64,000 bases of DNA from CAXMST01 sp963793415. GTDB lineage: Bacteria; Actinomycetota; Thermoleophilia; Solirubrobacterales; 70-9. The stretch covers positions 2,480,001 to 2,544,000 of the forward strand of contig CAWCAC010000002.1 in NCBI GenBank assembly GCA_963793415.1, in the 5' to 3' direction. Positions 1 through 8,379 of the stretch are shown in pieces; position 1 is the first letter of the stretch, and every line of letters begins with the position of its first letter. The position numbers and the translations under genes were made by a program. A model generated the notes under the pieces. That model did not search any database. It saw only the letters and a program-made list of their open reading frames with translations, and was not told where the DNA came from.

Positions 1-310
<310 letters not shown>

Positions 311-321
<11 letters not shown>

Positions 322-1987
322 AGGACGAGCGCGAGCGCGAGCGCGAGAGGCGGATCAGCTCCTCGACGAGCTTGTCGCAGGACGTCTGCAGCTGCTCGAT
401 CGTCGCGTCCTCGACGCGGCGGATGCCGACCTTGCCGTTGATCCACTGGTTCGCCTCGCGGTGCTGCCAGCGCCGCTTGCGCGCGAGCTCGGAGATCAGC
501 CGGTGGCGCTCGGCCCGCAGGTCCTTGCGCCGCTGGTAGGCCGGGACCTGCCGCAGCTCCGGCTCGGGCTCCGGTTCAGCCTCGGCAACCGGCGCCGCCA
601 TCGGCTGCACCGACTCGTCGCCGGCCTCGCCGAACAGGTTCATCTGCGGGGCGACGTCGGCAGCGACGGCGACGAACTCGGGCGCCTCCGAGGGCTCGGT
701 CTCGCGCCGCTCCGGCGGCTCGTCCCACTCGCCGTCGCCGTCGTCGGGCCGCACGACTCGCTGGATCTCCTCCTCGATCCGGTCGGCGTGCGAGCGCAGG
801 ATCCCCTCGCCCGGCAGGAACAGCCAGCTCTTGCCCCGGTCGCCTTGGCCGACGCGGACGAAGCGGCCGACGATCTGGCGGAAGATCATCGGCGTCTTCG
901 CCGTCGTCGCGTAGACGCCGACGCGCAGGCGCGGGATGTCAACGCCCTCGGAGACCATGTTGACGGCGACGATCCAGCGGCTGCGCCCGGCGGCGAACTT
1001 GCGCAGCCGCTCGTGGGCGCCGCGCTCGGCGTGCAGAACCAGGGTCGGCTTCTCCCCCGCGATCTCGGCCAGCGCCGCGGCGACGACGCGCGCGTGCTCG
1101 CTGTCGGCGGTGACGACGAGCCCGGCCGCGTCCTTGTGGCCGTCGGCGCGGACCCGGGTCAGCTGCTTGTCGGCCTGGCGCAGGATCCGCGGCAGGCCCT
1201 CGGCGAACTCGGTCGAGATCGCGGTCCGGTAGCGGCGGCCTCGCTCCTTGGCGCTGAGATGCTCGCCGAAGGAGCTCTCGATCACGTCGTCGCCGCTCTG
1301 CCAGACGAGGGTGCCGTCGAAGGGCACGAACAGGACCTCGCGGCAGGCGCCGTCGCGGATCGCCTCCGCGTAGGAGTAGGCGACGTCGGGGACCGCGAAA
1401 CCGGACGCGTCATACGAAATCCCGGGGATCGGGGCGTCGTCGGAACGGAACGGGGTGCCCGAGAGCAGCAGCTGCCGGCCACAGGCGGAGAACGCCTTCG
1501 TGAAGCCGGTCCCCCAGGCGAGCTCGTCGCCGAGGTGATGGACCTCGTCGGCAATCACCAGCGTCCGCGACGTGCACTCCTTCGCGTACGTCTTCGCCGA
1601 CGCCGCCGCCCGCGCGTAGGTGACGGCGATGCCCTCGAAGTCCGAGGTCGTGCGCAGATGGGTCGCGTCCGGCTGCAGGTTGAGCCCGAGCGCACCGGCA
1701 GCGGCGGCCCACTGCTGGGTCAGCGGCGCGGTTGGGCAGACGATTGCGACCCGGTCGATCTGGCGCTGCCGCAGGAGCTCGCGGGCGAGGATCAGTGCCG
1801 GCCGCGTCTTGCCGGCGCCGGGAGCCGCGGCGATCAGGAACGGGCCGCCGCTCCAGTCGCTCGCCGCCGCCAGCGCGCGCCGCTGCCAGGCGCGCAGCGA
1901 GGGATCGGAGAAGGCGCGCGGCAGCGCCTTCGCCTCAGGCTTCGGGGCCGGCTCGGCGAGGCCCGGGGTGTTCGCTCCACTGATCAG
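311..1987 (-). CDS. SF2 DEAD/DEAH-type helicase with unusual start
   Basis: The order of motifs is that of superfamily 2 helicases of the UvsW/type III restriction (ResIII) class: Walker A APGAGKT near 1805-1825, Walker B with DEVHH near 1538-1555, motif III LSGTPFRSD, then a second RecA fold ending in QIVGRFVRVGQG (motif VI). After it come an acidic linker and a C-terminal basic helical domain ending in an Arg-Ser run. No ATG, GTG or TTG exists in this frame between the preceding in-frame stop (2060-2062) and codon 1556-1558, which lies inside Walker B. Translation from there would lose the ATPase motif. CTG at 1985-1987 has AGGA nine bases upstream and gives a complete helicase of about 558 residues. 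That start is my inference; an upstream sequence error is the alternative. ATP-dependent nucleic acid unwinding or translocation is expected; the pathway is unknown. Confidence 0.8.
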
Positions 1988-2059
1988 AGCGCGGCATCCT
2001 GAGCATCGGACCGGACGGACCCCGAAAGCCCTGCAAGCAAGCGGTGCCTCGCCGTCGAG

Positions 2060-2419
2060 CTACTCCTTCGGCGCGTAGCGGTTGTGGAGCATCAGGTCGT
2101 TGCCGTCGGGATCCTTGAACAGTGCCATGTGGCAGACGCCGGTGTCGAAGATGTCGCCGAAGAACTCGACCCCCTTCGCCTCGAGCTCCTTCTTCGCCGC
2201 CTCGACATCGTCGACGTGCAGCGCCGGATGCGCGTTCCTGGAGGGAGCGAACTCCATCCCCTGCTTCTCCGGCTCCCAGATCCCGAAGCAGGTCTCCCCG
2301 ACCCAGAACTCGTAGTCGGACTTCGGATCGGGCTTCAGCCCGAGCGTCTCGACGTAGAACTTCCGCGAGCGATCGGCGTCCTGCGAGGGGACGCCGACGA
2401 AGTCGAGCCTGCTGATCAT
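2060..2419 (-). CDS. VOC-family (glyoxalase/bleomycin resistance fold) protein
   Basis: A 119-residue protein with two beta-alpha-beta-beta-beta modules typical of the vicinal oxygen chelate superfamily. It has LDFVGVPSQDADRSRKFY at the start, the FYVETLGL signature, a central HPALHVDDVEAAKKELEAKG second module, and a closing FKDPDGNDLML strand. Glu and His residues in the usual metal positions are present, but the substrate cannot be predicted from sequence. Start ATG at 2417-2419 is chosen because GGGAGG lies six bases upstream; a longer frame beginning at 2473 lacks such a site and its first 18 residues look unrelated to the family. Confidence 0.85.
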   Translation of the reverse strand: MISRLDFVGVPSQDADRSRKFYVETLGLKPDPKSDYEFWVGETCFGIWEPEKQGMEFAPSRNAHPALHVDDVEAAKKELEAKGVEFFGDIFDTGVCHMALFKDPDGNDLMLHNRYAPKE

Positions 2420-2557
2420 GGGGAGCCTCCCTGGGGTCGTTTCGAGGGTTGGCTCCACCCTACCCCCGCGCACCCGCTCCGACGCGTCGCTGGGCGAAAC
2501 GTCGAAGGCCAGCGCGACTGGTGGAGCGACTAGCCGCGAGAAGCCGGTTCACGACGA

Positions 2558-2605
2558 CGAACGTCCCTCAACTGCCCCTATAGGTAGGTCTCAGGGACGT
2601 TCGCG
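2558..2605. repeat. dispersed palindromic repeat, copy 1
   Basis: Perfect 11-base arms (CGAACGTCCCT at 2558-2568 and its complement at 2593-2603) enclose a loop that contains the palindrome CCTATAGG. The 33-base core 2573-2605 matches 62009-62041 at 32 of 33 positions, in the same orientation. Both copies lie between tandem minus-strand genes. It resembles a REP-like element or a structured RNA. Confidence 0.8.
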
Positions 2606-2666
2606 GTGTCAGGAGGTCCATTCCCAGACCCCGCCCACGCTCGGCCACGCCCCTTCGGGCGGGTGG

Positions 2667-2728
2667 CGTTGCTGTGGGGTCCTACGCGAGGAGCCACTGC
2701 ACCGCAGCGTGGGATCCCCACCGCAACG
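2667..2728 (-). terminator. possible structured terminator downstream of uvrB
   Basis: An imperfect inverted repeat pairs 2667-2682 with 2712-2728: CGTTGC with GCAACG and GTGGGG with CCCCAC, separated by one mismatch. The 29-base loop contains a smaller TGC/GCA hairpin. It lies about 90 bases past the uvrB stop. There is no clear T-run, so a terminator role is inferred only from position. Confidence 0.35.
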
Positions 2729-2815
2729 ACAGCACCCGCCCGCAGAGCGGCTGATCCCTGAACCGAGTGGAGACCCGGCCCGGACCTGACCGAACCGCCG
2801 GGCCACGCCCGAGCC

Positions 2816-4819
2816 CTAGGCCCGCATCCCCTCGAGGTCGCGCCGCAGCTCCTTGAGCTCGTCGCGCAGCCGCGCCGCCTCCTCGAACCGGAGGTCCTCG
2901 GCCGCCGCCAGCATCTCCTCCTCGATCCCGACGATCACCTTCTCGAGCTCCTCGGGGCTCTCGATCGGCTTGCCGTCGACCGTCGCCCGGCTCTTGCGGC
3001 GCTTGGCCGGCGCCCGCGACTCCATCGCGAGGAAGTCGGACATGTCGCTGATCCCCTTGACGATCGTCTCCGGCGTGATCCCGTGCTCGCGGTTGTAGGC
3101 GAGCTGAATCTCGCGGCGGCGGTCGGTCTCGCCGATCGCGGCCTCCATCGCGGCGCTGAAGCGGTCGGCGTACATGAGCACGCGGCCGTTGATGTTGCGG
3201 GCGGCACGGCCGATCGTCTGGATCAGGCTGGTCTCGCCGCGGAGGAAGCCCTCCTTGTCGGCGTCGAGGATCGCGACCAGGCCGACCTCGGGGATGTCGA
3301 GGCCCTCGCGCAGCAGGTTGACGCCGACGAGCACGTCGTACTCGCCGAGCCGGAGGTCGCGGATGATCTGGATCCGCTCGATCGTGTCGACCTCGGAGTG
3401 CAGGTAGCGGACCCGGAAGCCGTGCTCGAGCAGGTACTCGGTCAGGTCCTCGGACATCTTCTTGGTCAGGGTCGTGACCAGCGCCCGCTCGCCACGCTCG
3501 GCGACGATCCGGACTTCGTTCATCAGGTCGTCGATCTGGTTCTTTGATTCGCGCACCTCGACCGGCGGGTCGACGATCCCTGTCGGCCGCACGATCTGCT
3601 CGACGATCCGCTTGCTCTGGGTGCGCTCGAAGTCGCCGGGCGTCGCCGAGACCATCACGACCTGACCGACCCGCTTGAGGAACTCCTCGAACTTGAGCGG
3701 CCGGTTGTCGATCGCGCTCGGGAGCCGGAAGCCGTGGTCGATCAGCGTCAGCTTGCGCGAGCGGTCTCCCTCGTACATGCCACCGATCTGGGGCGTCGTC
3801 TGGTGCGACTCGTCGACGAAGGTGACGAAGTCGGACGGGAAGTAGTCGATCAGGGTGTGCGGGGGCGAGCCCGGCGGGCGCCCGTCGAGGATCCGCGAGT
3901 AGTTCTCGATCCCGTTGCAGAAGCCGAGCTCCTTCAGCATCTCCATGTCGTACTGGGTCCGCTGCCGCAGCCGGTGCGCCTCGAGCTCCTTGCCCTGCTC
4001 CTCGAAGCGGGCGACCGTCTCCTCGAGCTCGGCCTTGATGTCGGTGACGGCCTGCTCGATCGTCTCCTCCTTGGTCACGTAGTGCGACGCCGGCCAGACC
4101 GAGACGTGGTCGACCTCGTCGAGCACCTCGCCGGTGAGCGGGTCGAAATGGATGATCGACTCGACCTCGTCGCCGAACAGCTGCATCCGGTAGGCGGACT
4201 CGGCGTAGGCGGGGAAGATCTCCAGCACCTCGCCCTTGACCCGGAAGGTGCCGCGGGTAAGCGCCGTGTCGTTGCGCTGATATTGCATCGCGACGAGCTG
4301 GCGGAACAGCGACTCGCGCTCGATCCACTCCCCCACCTTGAACAGCACCATCTGCTCCTTGTAGAGCTGCGGCGAGCCGATCCCGTAGATACAGGAGACG
4401 GACGCGACGATGATCACGTCGCGCCGCGCGAACAGCGCTGCGGTTGCCGCGTGGCGGAGGCGATCGATCTCGTCGTTGATCGTCGCGTCCTTCTCGATGT
4501 AGAGATCCTGGGCCGGGACGTAAGCCTCCGGCTGGTAGTAGTCGTAGTAGGAGACGAAGTACTCGACGGCGGCGTCGGGGAAGAACTCGCGGAACTCGTT
4601 GCAGAGCTGCGCCGCCAGTGTCTTGTTGTGGGCGATGACCAGGGCCGGGCGCTGCATGCGCTCGATCGCCGAGGCCATCGTGAAGGTCTTGCCGGTGCCG
4701 GTCGCGCCGAGCAGCGTGATGAAGCTCTCGCCCGCCTCGACGCCCTCGGCGATCCCCTCGATCGCCTTCGGCTGATCGGCGGTCGCCTTGTAGGCGGAGT
4801 TGAGCTTGAACTCGGGCAC
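2816..4819 (-). CDS. uvrB: excinuclease ABC subunit B
   Basis: The 667-residue product matches full-length UvrB, the damage-verifying helicase of nucleotide excision repair that hands lesions from UvrA to UvrC. Visible features are Walker A GATGTGKT (residues 38-45), the Tyr-rich beta-hairpin YFVSYYDYYQPEAY (about 88-101) that clamps DNA, the helicase motif DESH, motif VI QTIGRAARN, and a C-terminal UVR coiled-coil domain (about 625-660) that binds UvrC. GTG at 4817-4819 is the start; a -10-like TAACCT sits six bases upstream, so the mRNA is probably leaderless. The gene appears monocistronic. Confidence 0.98.
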   Translation of the reverse strand: MPEFKLNSAYKATADQPKAIEGIAEGVEAGESFITLLGATGTGKTFTMASAIERMQRPALVIAHNKTLAAQLCNEFREFFPDAAVEYFVSYYDYYQPEAYVPAQDLYIEKDATINDEIDRLRHAATAALFARRDVIIVASVSCIYGIGSPQLYKEQMVLFKVGEWIERESLFRQLVAMQYQRNDTALTRGTFRVKGEVLEIFPAYAESAYRMQLFGDEVESIIHFDPLTGEVLDEVDHVSVWPASHYVTKEETIEQAVTDIKAELEETVARFEEQGKELEAHRLRQRTQYDMEMLKELGFCNGIENYSRILDGRPPGSPPHTLIDYFPSDFVTFVDESHQTTPQIGGMYEGDRSRKLTLIDHGFRLPSAIDNRPLKFEEFLKRVGQVVMVSATPGDFERTQSKRIVEQIVRPTGIVDPPVEVRESKNQIDDLMNEVRIVAERGERALVTTLTKKMSEDLTEYLLEHGFRVRYLHSEVDTIERIQIIRDLRLGEYDVLVGVNLLREGLDIPEVGLVAILDADKEGFLRGETSLIQTIGRAARNINGRVLMYADRFSAAMEAAIGETDRRREIQLAYNREHGITPETIVKGISDMSDFLAMESRAPAKRRKSRATVDGKPIESPEELEKVIVGIEEEMLAAAEDLRFEEAARLRDELKELRRDLEGMRA

Positions 4820-4825
4820 CGGCCG

Positions 4826-4831
4826 AGGTTA
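4826..4831 (-). promoter_or_regulatory. -10 box of uvrB (leaderless type)
   Basis: TAACCT on the minus strand, with six bases between it and the GTG start of uvrB. Transcription would begin at or next to the start codon. No convincing -35 box was seen. Confidence 0.45.
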
Positions 4832-4871
4832 GCTCAGGCCTCCGGCGGCCCCGGAGGGGCGGATCGGAGGC

Positions 4872-5438
4872 TCAGGCGCCTTCGACCGGCTTCGCCGCGA
4901 GCCACTCGGCGAACTCGCGCCCGAAGCGGTCGACGGCGGCCCAGTCGGTGTAGTCGTAGTCCTGGCTGACCTCGGTCGGGTGGCCGCCGCGCTTCATCAT
5001 CAGCCGGACCAGGTGTCGGGTGAAGAAGTCGTACTTCGTGTACTGGAGTGCCCCGGCGATCGCCTCCGAGCGGTCCGGCTGCCAGCCCGTCGCGTCGGCG
5101 AAATCGGCCAGGTACTGCCGCGACGCCTCGTGCGCCTCCTCGTCCTCGTCCGCCTCTGCCGCGGTCAGGCAGACGGAGAAGAAGACCGCGGGACGATCCT
5201 CGAGCCAGCCCGCGTGCAGACGGGCCCAGTCGATCAGCTCGCGCTGATGCCGGCCGCCGTGGATCGAGGCGCCGACGACGACCCCGTCGAAACGCTCGAG
5301 GTCGTCTTCGGAGAGGCTGCCGACTTCGATCGCCTCGGCCTGCAGTCCGGTGTCGCGGATCGCCCGGCCGATCTCATCGGCGATTTTCGCCGTGTGGCCG
5401 TGAGTCGATGCGTAGACGATCAGAACTCTGGAGCTCAT
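4872..5438 (-). CDS. flavodoxin-fold protein (HemG/protoporphyrinogen oxidase-like)
   Basis: A 188-residue protein beginning SSRVLIVYASTHGHTAKIA, the flavodoxin FMN phosphate loop (T/S-x-T-x-H-T). It then has a DGVVVGASIHGGRHQREL segment (flavodoxin-like WxGxx region) and an FFSVCLTAAEADEDEEAH segment found in HemG-type menaquinone-dependent protoporphyrinogen dehydrogenases. Family knowledge suggests an FMN-dependent quinone or protoporphyrinogen redox enzyme, but no haem genes are nearby, so only the fold is firm. Start ATG at 5436-5438; the frame continues upstream to 6044, but that part lies opposite another gene. Confidence 0.85.
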   Translation of the reverse strand: MSSRVLIVYASTHGHTAKIADEIGRAIRDTGLQAEAIEVGSLSEDDLERFDGVVVGASIHGGRHQRELIDWARLHAGWLEDRPAVFFSVCLTAAEADEDEEAHEASRQYLADFADATGWQPDRSEAIAGALQYTKYDFFTRHLVRLMMKRGGHPTEVSQDYDYTDWAAVDRFGREFAEWLAAKPVEGA

Positions 5439-5541
5439 TGGCGCGACGGTAGAGGCGCCGGCGGCACCGGGCATGCGTAGTTTGCTCGGGGCCCGGTCGG
5501 TGACCTCTCGCAGTGCCGGCGATCTGCGAGGATCCGGCGCG

Positions 5542-6258
5542 ATGGCGATCGCCGAGCATGCAGCCCCGCTCGCCGCCGCCCGCAGCCGTCTCGAAGAGCT
5601 CGGGCGCGACGGGCTGCAGCCACTGCGCAGCCTTCCCGCGGGCTTCGCCGAGGCAGTCGGGGTCCTGCACCGGGTCGCCGAGGAGACGTTGCAGTCGAAG
5701 CGCCGCGCGGAGACCGGCTCCGGCTGGCTCAGCCCGTTCACCCCCGGAGGCGTCGGCACTCCGCCCTGGGAGAATGGAGCCGAGAGCGGCAAGCCCGGGT
5801 CGGCACGGATCCTCGGCGCCGAGGTCGTGATCACCGACGGCGAGGACGAGCGCCGCACCCCGCTGCAGATCGACCCCGCGACGACCACTGCGCTGAGCGA
5901 CTTCCAGGCCCTGACGACGGCCGCCCTCGGGGAGCTGATCGAGGGCGCCGGCGCAGACACCGACCCGGAGCCGATCCGCCTCTGGCCAGAGCACTTCGAC
6001 GTCGCGACGGTGCTCGGAGACGAGTCGGCCGGCAGCCGCGCCAACTTCGGCGGATCACCGGGCGACGCCGAGCACGACCAGCCCTACCTATACGTGGGGC
6101 CGTGGGGCGACCCGCCCGACCCCTCCGACCCGTTCTGGAACGCAAATGGGTTCCGCGGTGCCGAGCTTCTCTACTCGGAGCTGCTGGGCGCGCCCGACCA
6201 GCTCGCCGCCGCCGTCGGTTTCCTGACCCGCGGCGCGGAACGGCTCATTCGGGGCTGA
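5542..6258 (+). CDS. uncharacterised conserved-type protein
   Basis: About 238 residues with no recognised domain. The N-terminal half is helical and Ala/Leu/Glu-rich. The C-terminal half has ordered-looking blocks such as IRLWPEHFDVATVLG and DQPYLYVGPWGDPPD, then a helix ending LTRGAERLIRG, and it reads as a soluble cytosolic protein. Similar blocks recur in unnamed actinobacterial proteins as far as I recall. Start ATG 5542 is preferred because GAGGA lies nine bases upstream; ATG 5473 in the same frame is the alternative. Its stop overlaps the end of the convergent antiporter gene by 14 bases. Confidence 0.75.
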   Translation: MAIAEHAAPLAAARSRLEELGRDGLQPLRSLPAGFAEAVGVLHRVAEETLQSKRRAETGSGWLSPFTPGGVGTPPWENGAESGKPGSARILGAEVVITDGEDERRTPLQIDPATTTALSDFQALTTAALGELIEGAGADTDPEPIRLWPEHFDVATVLGDESAGSRANFGGSPGDAEHDQPYLYVGPWGDPPDPSDPFWNANGFRGAELLYSELLGAPDQLAAAVGFLTRGAERLIRG

Positions 6259-7444
6259 CCTGAGCCGCGGCCGCACGGTCCCGTCTGAGCAGCGAGAGCG
6301 CGGTCGCCGGGAAGACGATCACCGAGACCAGGCCGGCGGCGATGAACGCGGCAGCCGTACCCGGCCTGACGGCGCCGAGGTCGACGCCGATCGCGGTCGC
6401 GGCGACGATGAAGGGCAGCGACGTCGCCTGCAGGAGCGCCGCGACGACGAGCTCCCGCGAGCTCAGCGAGTGGCGATAGAGCAGGGCCGGGAGCCCGCGT
6501 GAGGCGAGCAGCGCCGCGAGGAACACGGGGACCATCGCGAGCGTGCCGAGGTCGCCGAGCGCGCCGAGGTCGTAGCCGACTCCGACGGAGACGAAGAAGA
6601 CCGGGATGAAGACCCCATAGCCGACGGCATCGAGCTTGTCGCGCAGCTCCGGGTGGGTGATCATCACGTCCCGGTCGACGAGCTTGAGGATCGCGCCGGC
6701 GATGAAGGCGCCGAGGATCACCTCGAGCCCGAGGCTGGTCGCGAGCGTGGTCAGCCCGACGAGCAGCAGGAAGGCGCCGCGGACGCGGATCTGCGCGGTC
6801 GTGTCCTGGAGCCGCTCGAGCGCCGCCCGCAGTCGCTTCAGGTGCTCGAGCTCGGCCATCGCCAGCCCGATCAACGCCGCCAAAGCCACCAGCGCGCCGA
6901 CCAGCAGCAGCGTCGTCGTGGCGCTCGACGACTCGCCCGAGAAGAAGATCGAGAGCAGGATGATCGTCGCGAAGTCGGCGATCGAGGCGGCCGCGACGAC
7001 GAGCTGTCCGAACGGTGACTCGATCCGGCCCGCGTCCTTGAGCACCGGCACGACGACTCCCAGCGAGGTCGCCGAGAGCACGATCGCGATGAACAGGGCG
7101 CTGCTGACCTGGTCCGTGGCCTGGAGGATGGCGCCGGCGACGAGCGCGATCGCGAACGAGACGAAGAACCCCGTCAGCGCCGTTCCCGCGACCCGCCCAC
7201 GGAGCTTGTCGTACTCGATCTCGAGTCCGGCGAGGAAGAGCAGGAAGGCGAGGCCGAGGATGCCGAGCACCCGCACGGGCTCGTCGATCTCGACCCAGCC
7301 GAGCACGGCGGGGCCGATCACGATGCCGGCGAGGATCTCGAGCACGACCGCCGGGAACCGCAGCGCCGGGGCGAGCCCGAGCAGCAGCGGCGCGCAGAAG
7401 GCGACGGCCGCGACGATCAGCAGATTCGTGAATTCCAGCTCCAT
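6245..7444 (-). CDS. CPA2-family cation:proton antiporter
   Basis: A 399-residue integral membrane protein with about eleven to thirteen hydrophobic segments. It has family blocks such as AGIVIGPAVLGW near the N-terminus, FLLFLAGLEIEYDKL, the ATSLGVVVPVLKDAG segment and a SIADFATIILLSIF helix in the core. The arrangement is that of KefB/NapA-type monovalent cation:H+ antiporters in the cytoplasmic membrane. There is no C-terminal TrkA-N/RCK domain, so gating by NAD or ions through such a domain is not expected. The ATG at 7442-7444 follows GGGGGAG; a possible -10 TAGGCT is at 7457-7462. Confidence 0.92.
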   Translation of the reverse strand: MELEFTNLLIVAAVAFCAPLLLGLAPALRFPAVVLEILAGIVIGPAVLGWVEIDEPVRVLGILGLAFLLFLAGLEIEYDKLRGRVAGTALTGFFVSFAIALVAGAILQATDQVSSALFIAIVLSATSLGVVVPVLKDAGRIESPFGQLVVAAASIADFATIILLSIFFSGESSSATTTLLLVGALVALAALIGLAMAELEHLKRLRAALERLQDTTAQIRVRGAFLLLVGLTTLATSLGLEVILGAFIAGAILKLVDRDVMITHPELRDKLDAVGYGVFIPVFFVSVGVGYDLGALGDLGTLAMVPVFLAALLASRGLPALLYRHSLSSRELVVAALLQATSLPFIVAATAIGVDLGAVRPGTAAAFIAAGLVSVIVFPATALSLLRRDRAAAAQVSPE

Positions 7445-7502
7445 GACTCCCCCGCCAGCCTAGGCTGAGATCCGCCGCGTCGATCTGCGACGATCGCGGC
7501 CG

Positions 7503-8363
7503 ATGCCGGAATCGCATCCCGATCTGCACCCGCTGAGCCGCGCGCAGGTCGACGAGCTCGTCGACTGGGCTGCAGCCGAAGGCTGGAATCCGGGGCTCGG
7601 CGACGCCGGGGCCTTCGCGCGCACCGATCCCGACGGGTTCGCCGGCGTCAGCCGCGGCGGCGAGCTGATCGGCGGCGGCTCGATCGTCTCCTACGGCGGC
7701 CGCTTCGGGTTCCTAGGGCTCTACATCGTGCGCCCGGACATGCGCGGTCGCGGCATCGGGCGGCAGTTGTGGGCCGACCTCTGCGACGCCCTGGCGGCGC
7801 GGCTCGACCCGGGCGCCGCGATCGGGATCGACGGCGTCTTCGCGATGCAGGACGCCTACGCGTCGACCGGCTTCCGGTTCTCCCATCGCGACCTGCGGAT
7901 GCAGGGCGTCGGCCGCCCCTCGGACCCGGACCCGGGGCTCGTGCCGCTGAGCTCGCTGCCGCTGGAGGAGATCGCTGCCTTCGACGCGCCCAGGTTCGGG
8001 GCCGACCGGACCGCGTTCCTGCGGGGCTGGGTCGAGCCGACCGACGGGCTCGGGGTCGGATTGCGCGCGGACGGTCAGCTGCGCGCGATCGGCGTCGTCC
8101 GCCCCTGCCGCCAGGGCTTCAAGATCGGGCCGCTGTTCGCCGGCGACGACGAGATGGCGGAGCGGGTCTTCGCGGCACTCTCCGCGCATGCCGCGGGTGA
8201 GTCGCTGTTCCTCGACGTGCCCGAGCCCAACCCCGGCGCCGTCGCGCTTGCCGCCCGGCACGGGATGGCCGAGGTCTTCGGCTGCGCCCGGATGTACCGG
8301 GGCGACGCCCCGGCCACCCGCTGGGACGAGGTCTACGGTGTGACCACGTTCGAGCTCGGCTGA
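7503..8363 (+). CDS. two-domain GNAT N-acetyltransferase
   Basis: A 286-residue protein. Residues about 5-135 form a GNAT fold with the acetyl-CoA pyrophosphate-binding motif RPDMRGRGIGRQLW and the following AYASTGF helix. Residues about 150-280 resemble the C-terminal half seen in GNAT proteins that carry an Acetyltransf_18 (YitH-type) second domain, with RGWVEPTDG, KIGPLFAGD and FLDVPEPNPGAV blocks. It probably acetylates a small molecule or peptide amine; the substrate is unknown. It is convergent with the aldolase gene, with 16 bases between the stops. Confidence 0.88.
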   Translation: MPESHPDLHPLSRAQVDELVDWAAAEGWNPGLGDAGAFARTDPDGFAGVSRGGELIGGGSIVSYGGRFGFLGLYIVRPDMRGRGIGRQLWADLCDALAARLDPGAAIGIDGVFAMQDAYASTGFRFSHRDLRMQGVGRPSDPDPGLVPLSSLPLEEIAAFDAPRFGADRTAFLRGWVEPTDGLGVGLRADGQLRAIGVVRPCRQGFKIGPLFAGDDEMAERVFAALSAHAAGESLFLDVPEPNPGAVALAARHGMAEVFGCARMYRGDAPATRWDEVYGVTTFELG

Positions 8364-8379
8364 GCCCGGCGCTCGCGAC

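Larger units (their letters stand above)
2420..2815. other. 396-bp intergenic region between uvrB and the VOC gene
   Basis: No convincing gene lies here. The region holds one copy of a dispersed palindromic repeat (2558-2605), a short CUUC-loop hairpin (2648-2661) and a longer inverted repeat (2667-2682 with 2712-2728), all downstream of the uvrB stop at 2816. Short frames through it have no codon bias or family resemblance. Confidence 0.7.

Noticed and set aside
461..2002. 513-codon plus-strand frame opposite the helicase
   Set aside because: It is antisense to Walker A, Walker B and motif VI coding sequence; low-complexity Arg/Leu/Asp product.
3734..4969. 411-codon plus-strand frame opposite uvrB
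   Set aside because: A shadow of uvrB; no family resemblance.
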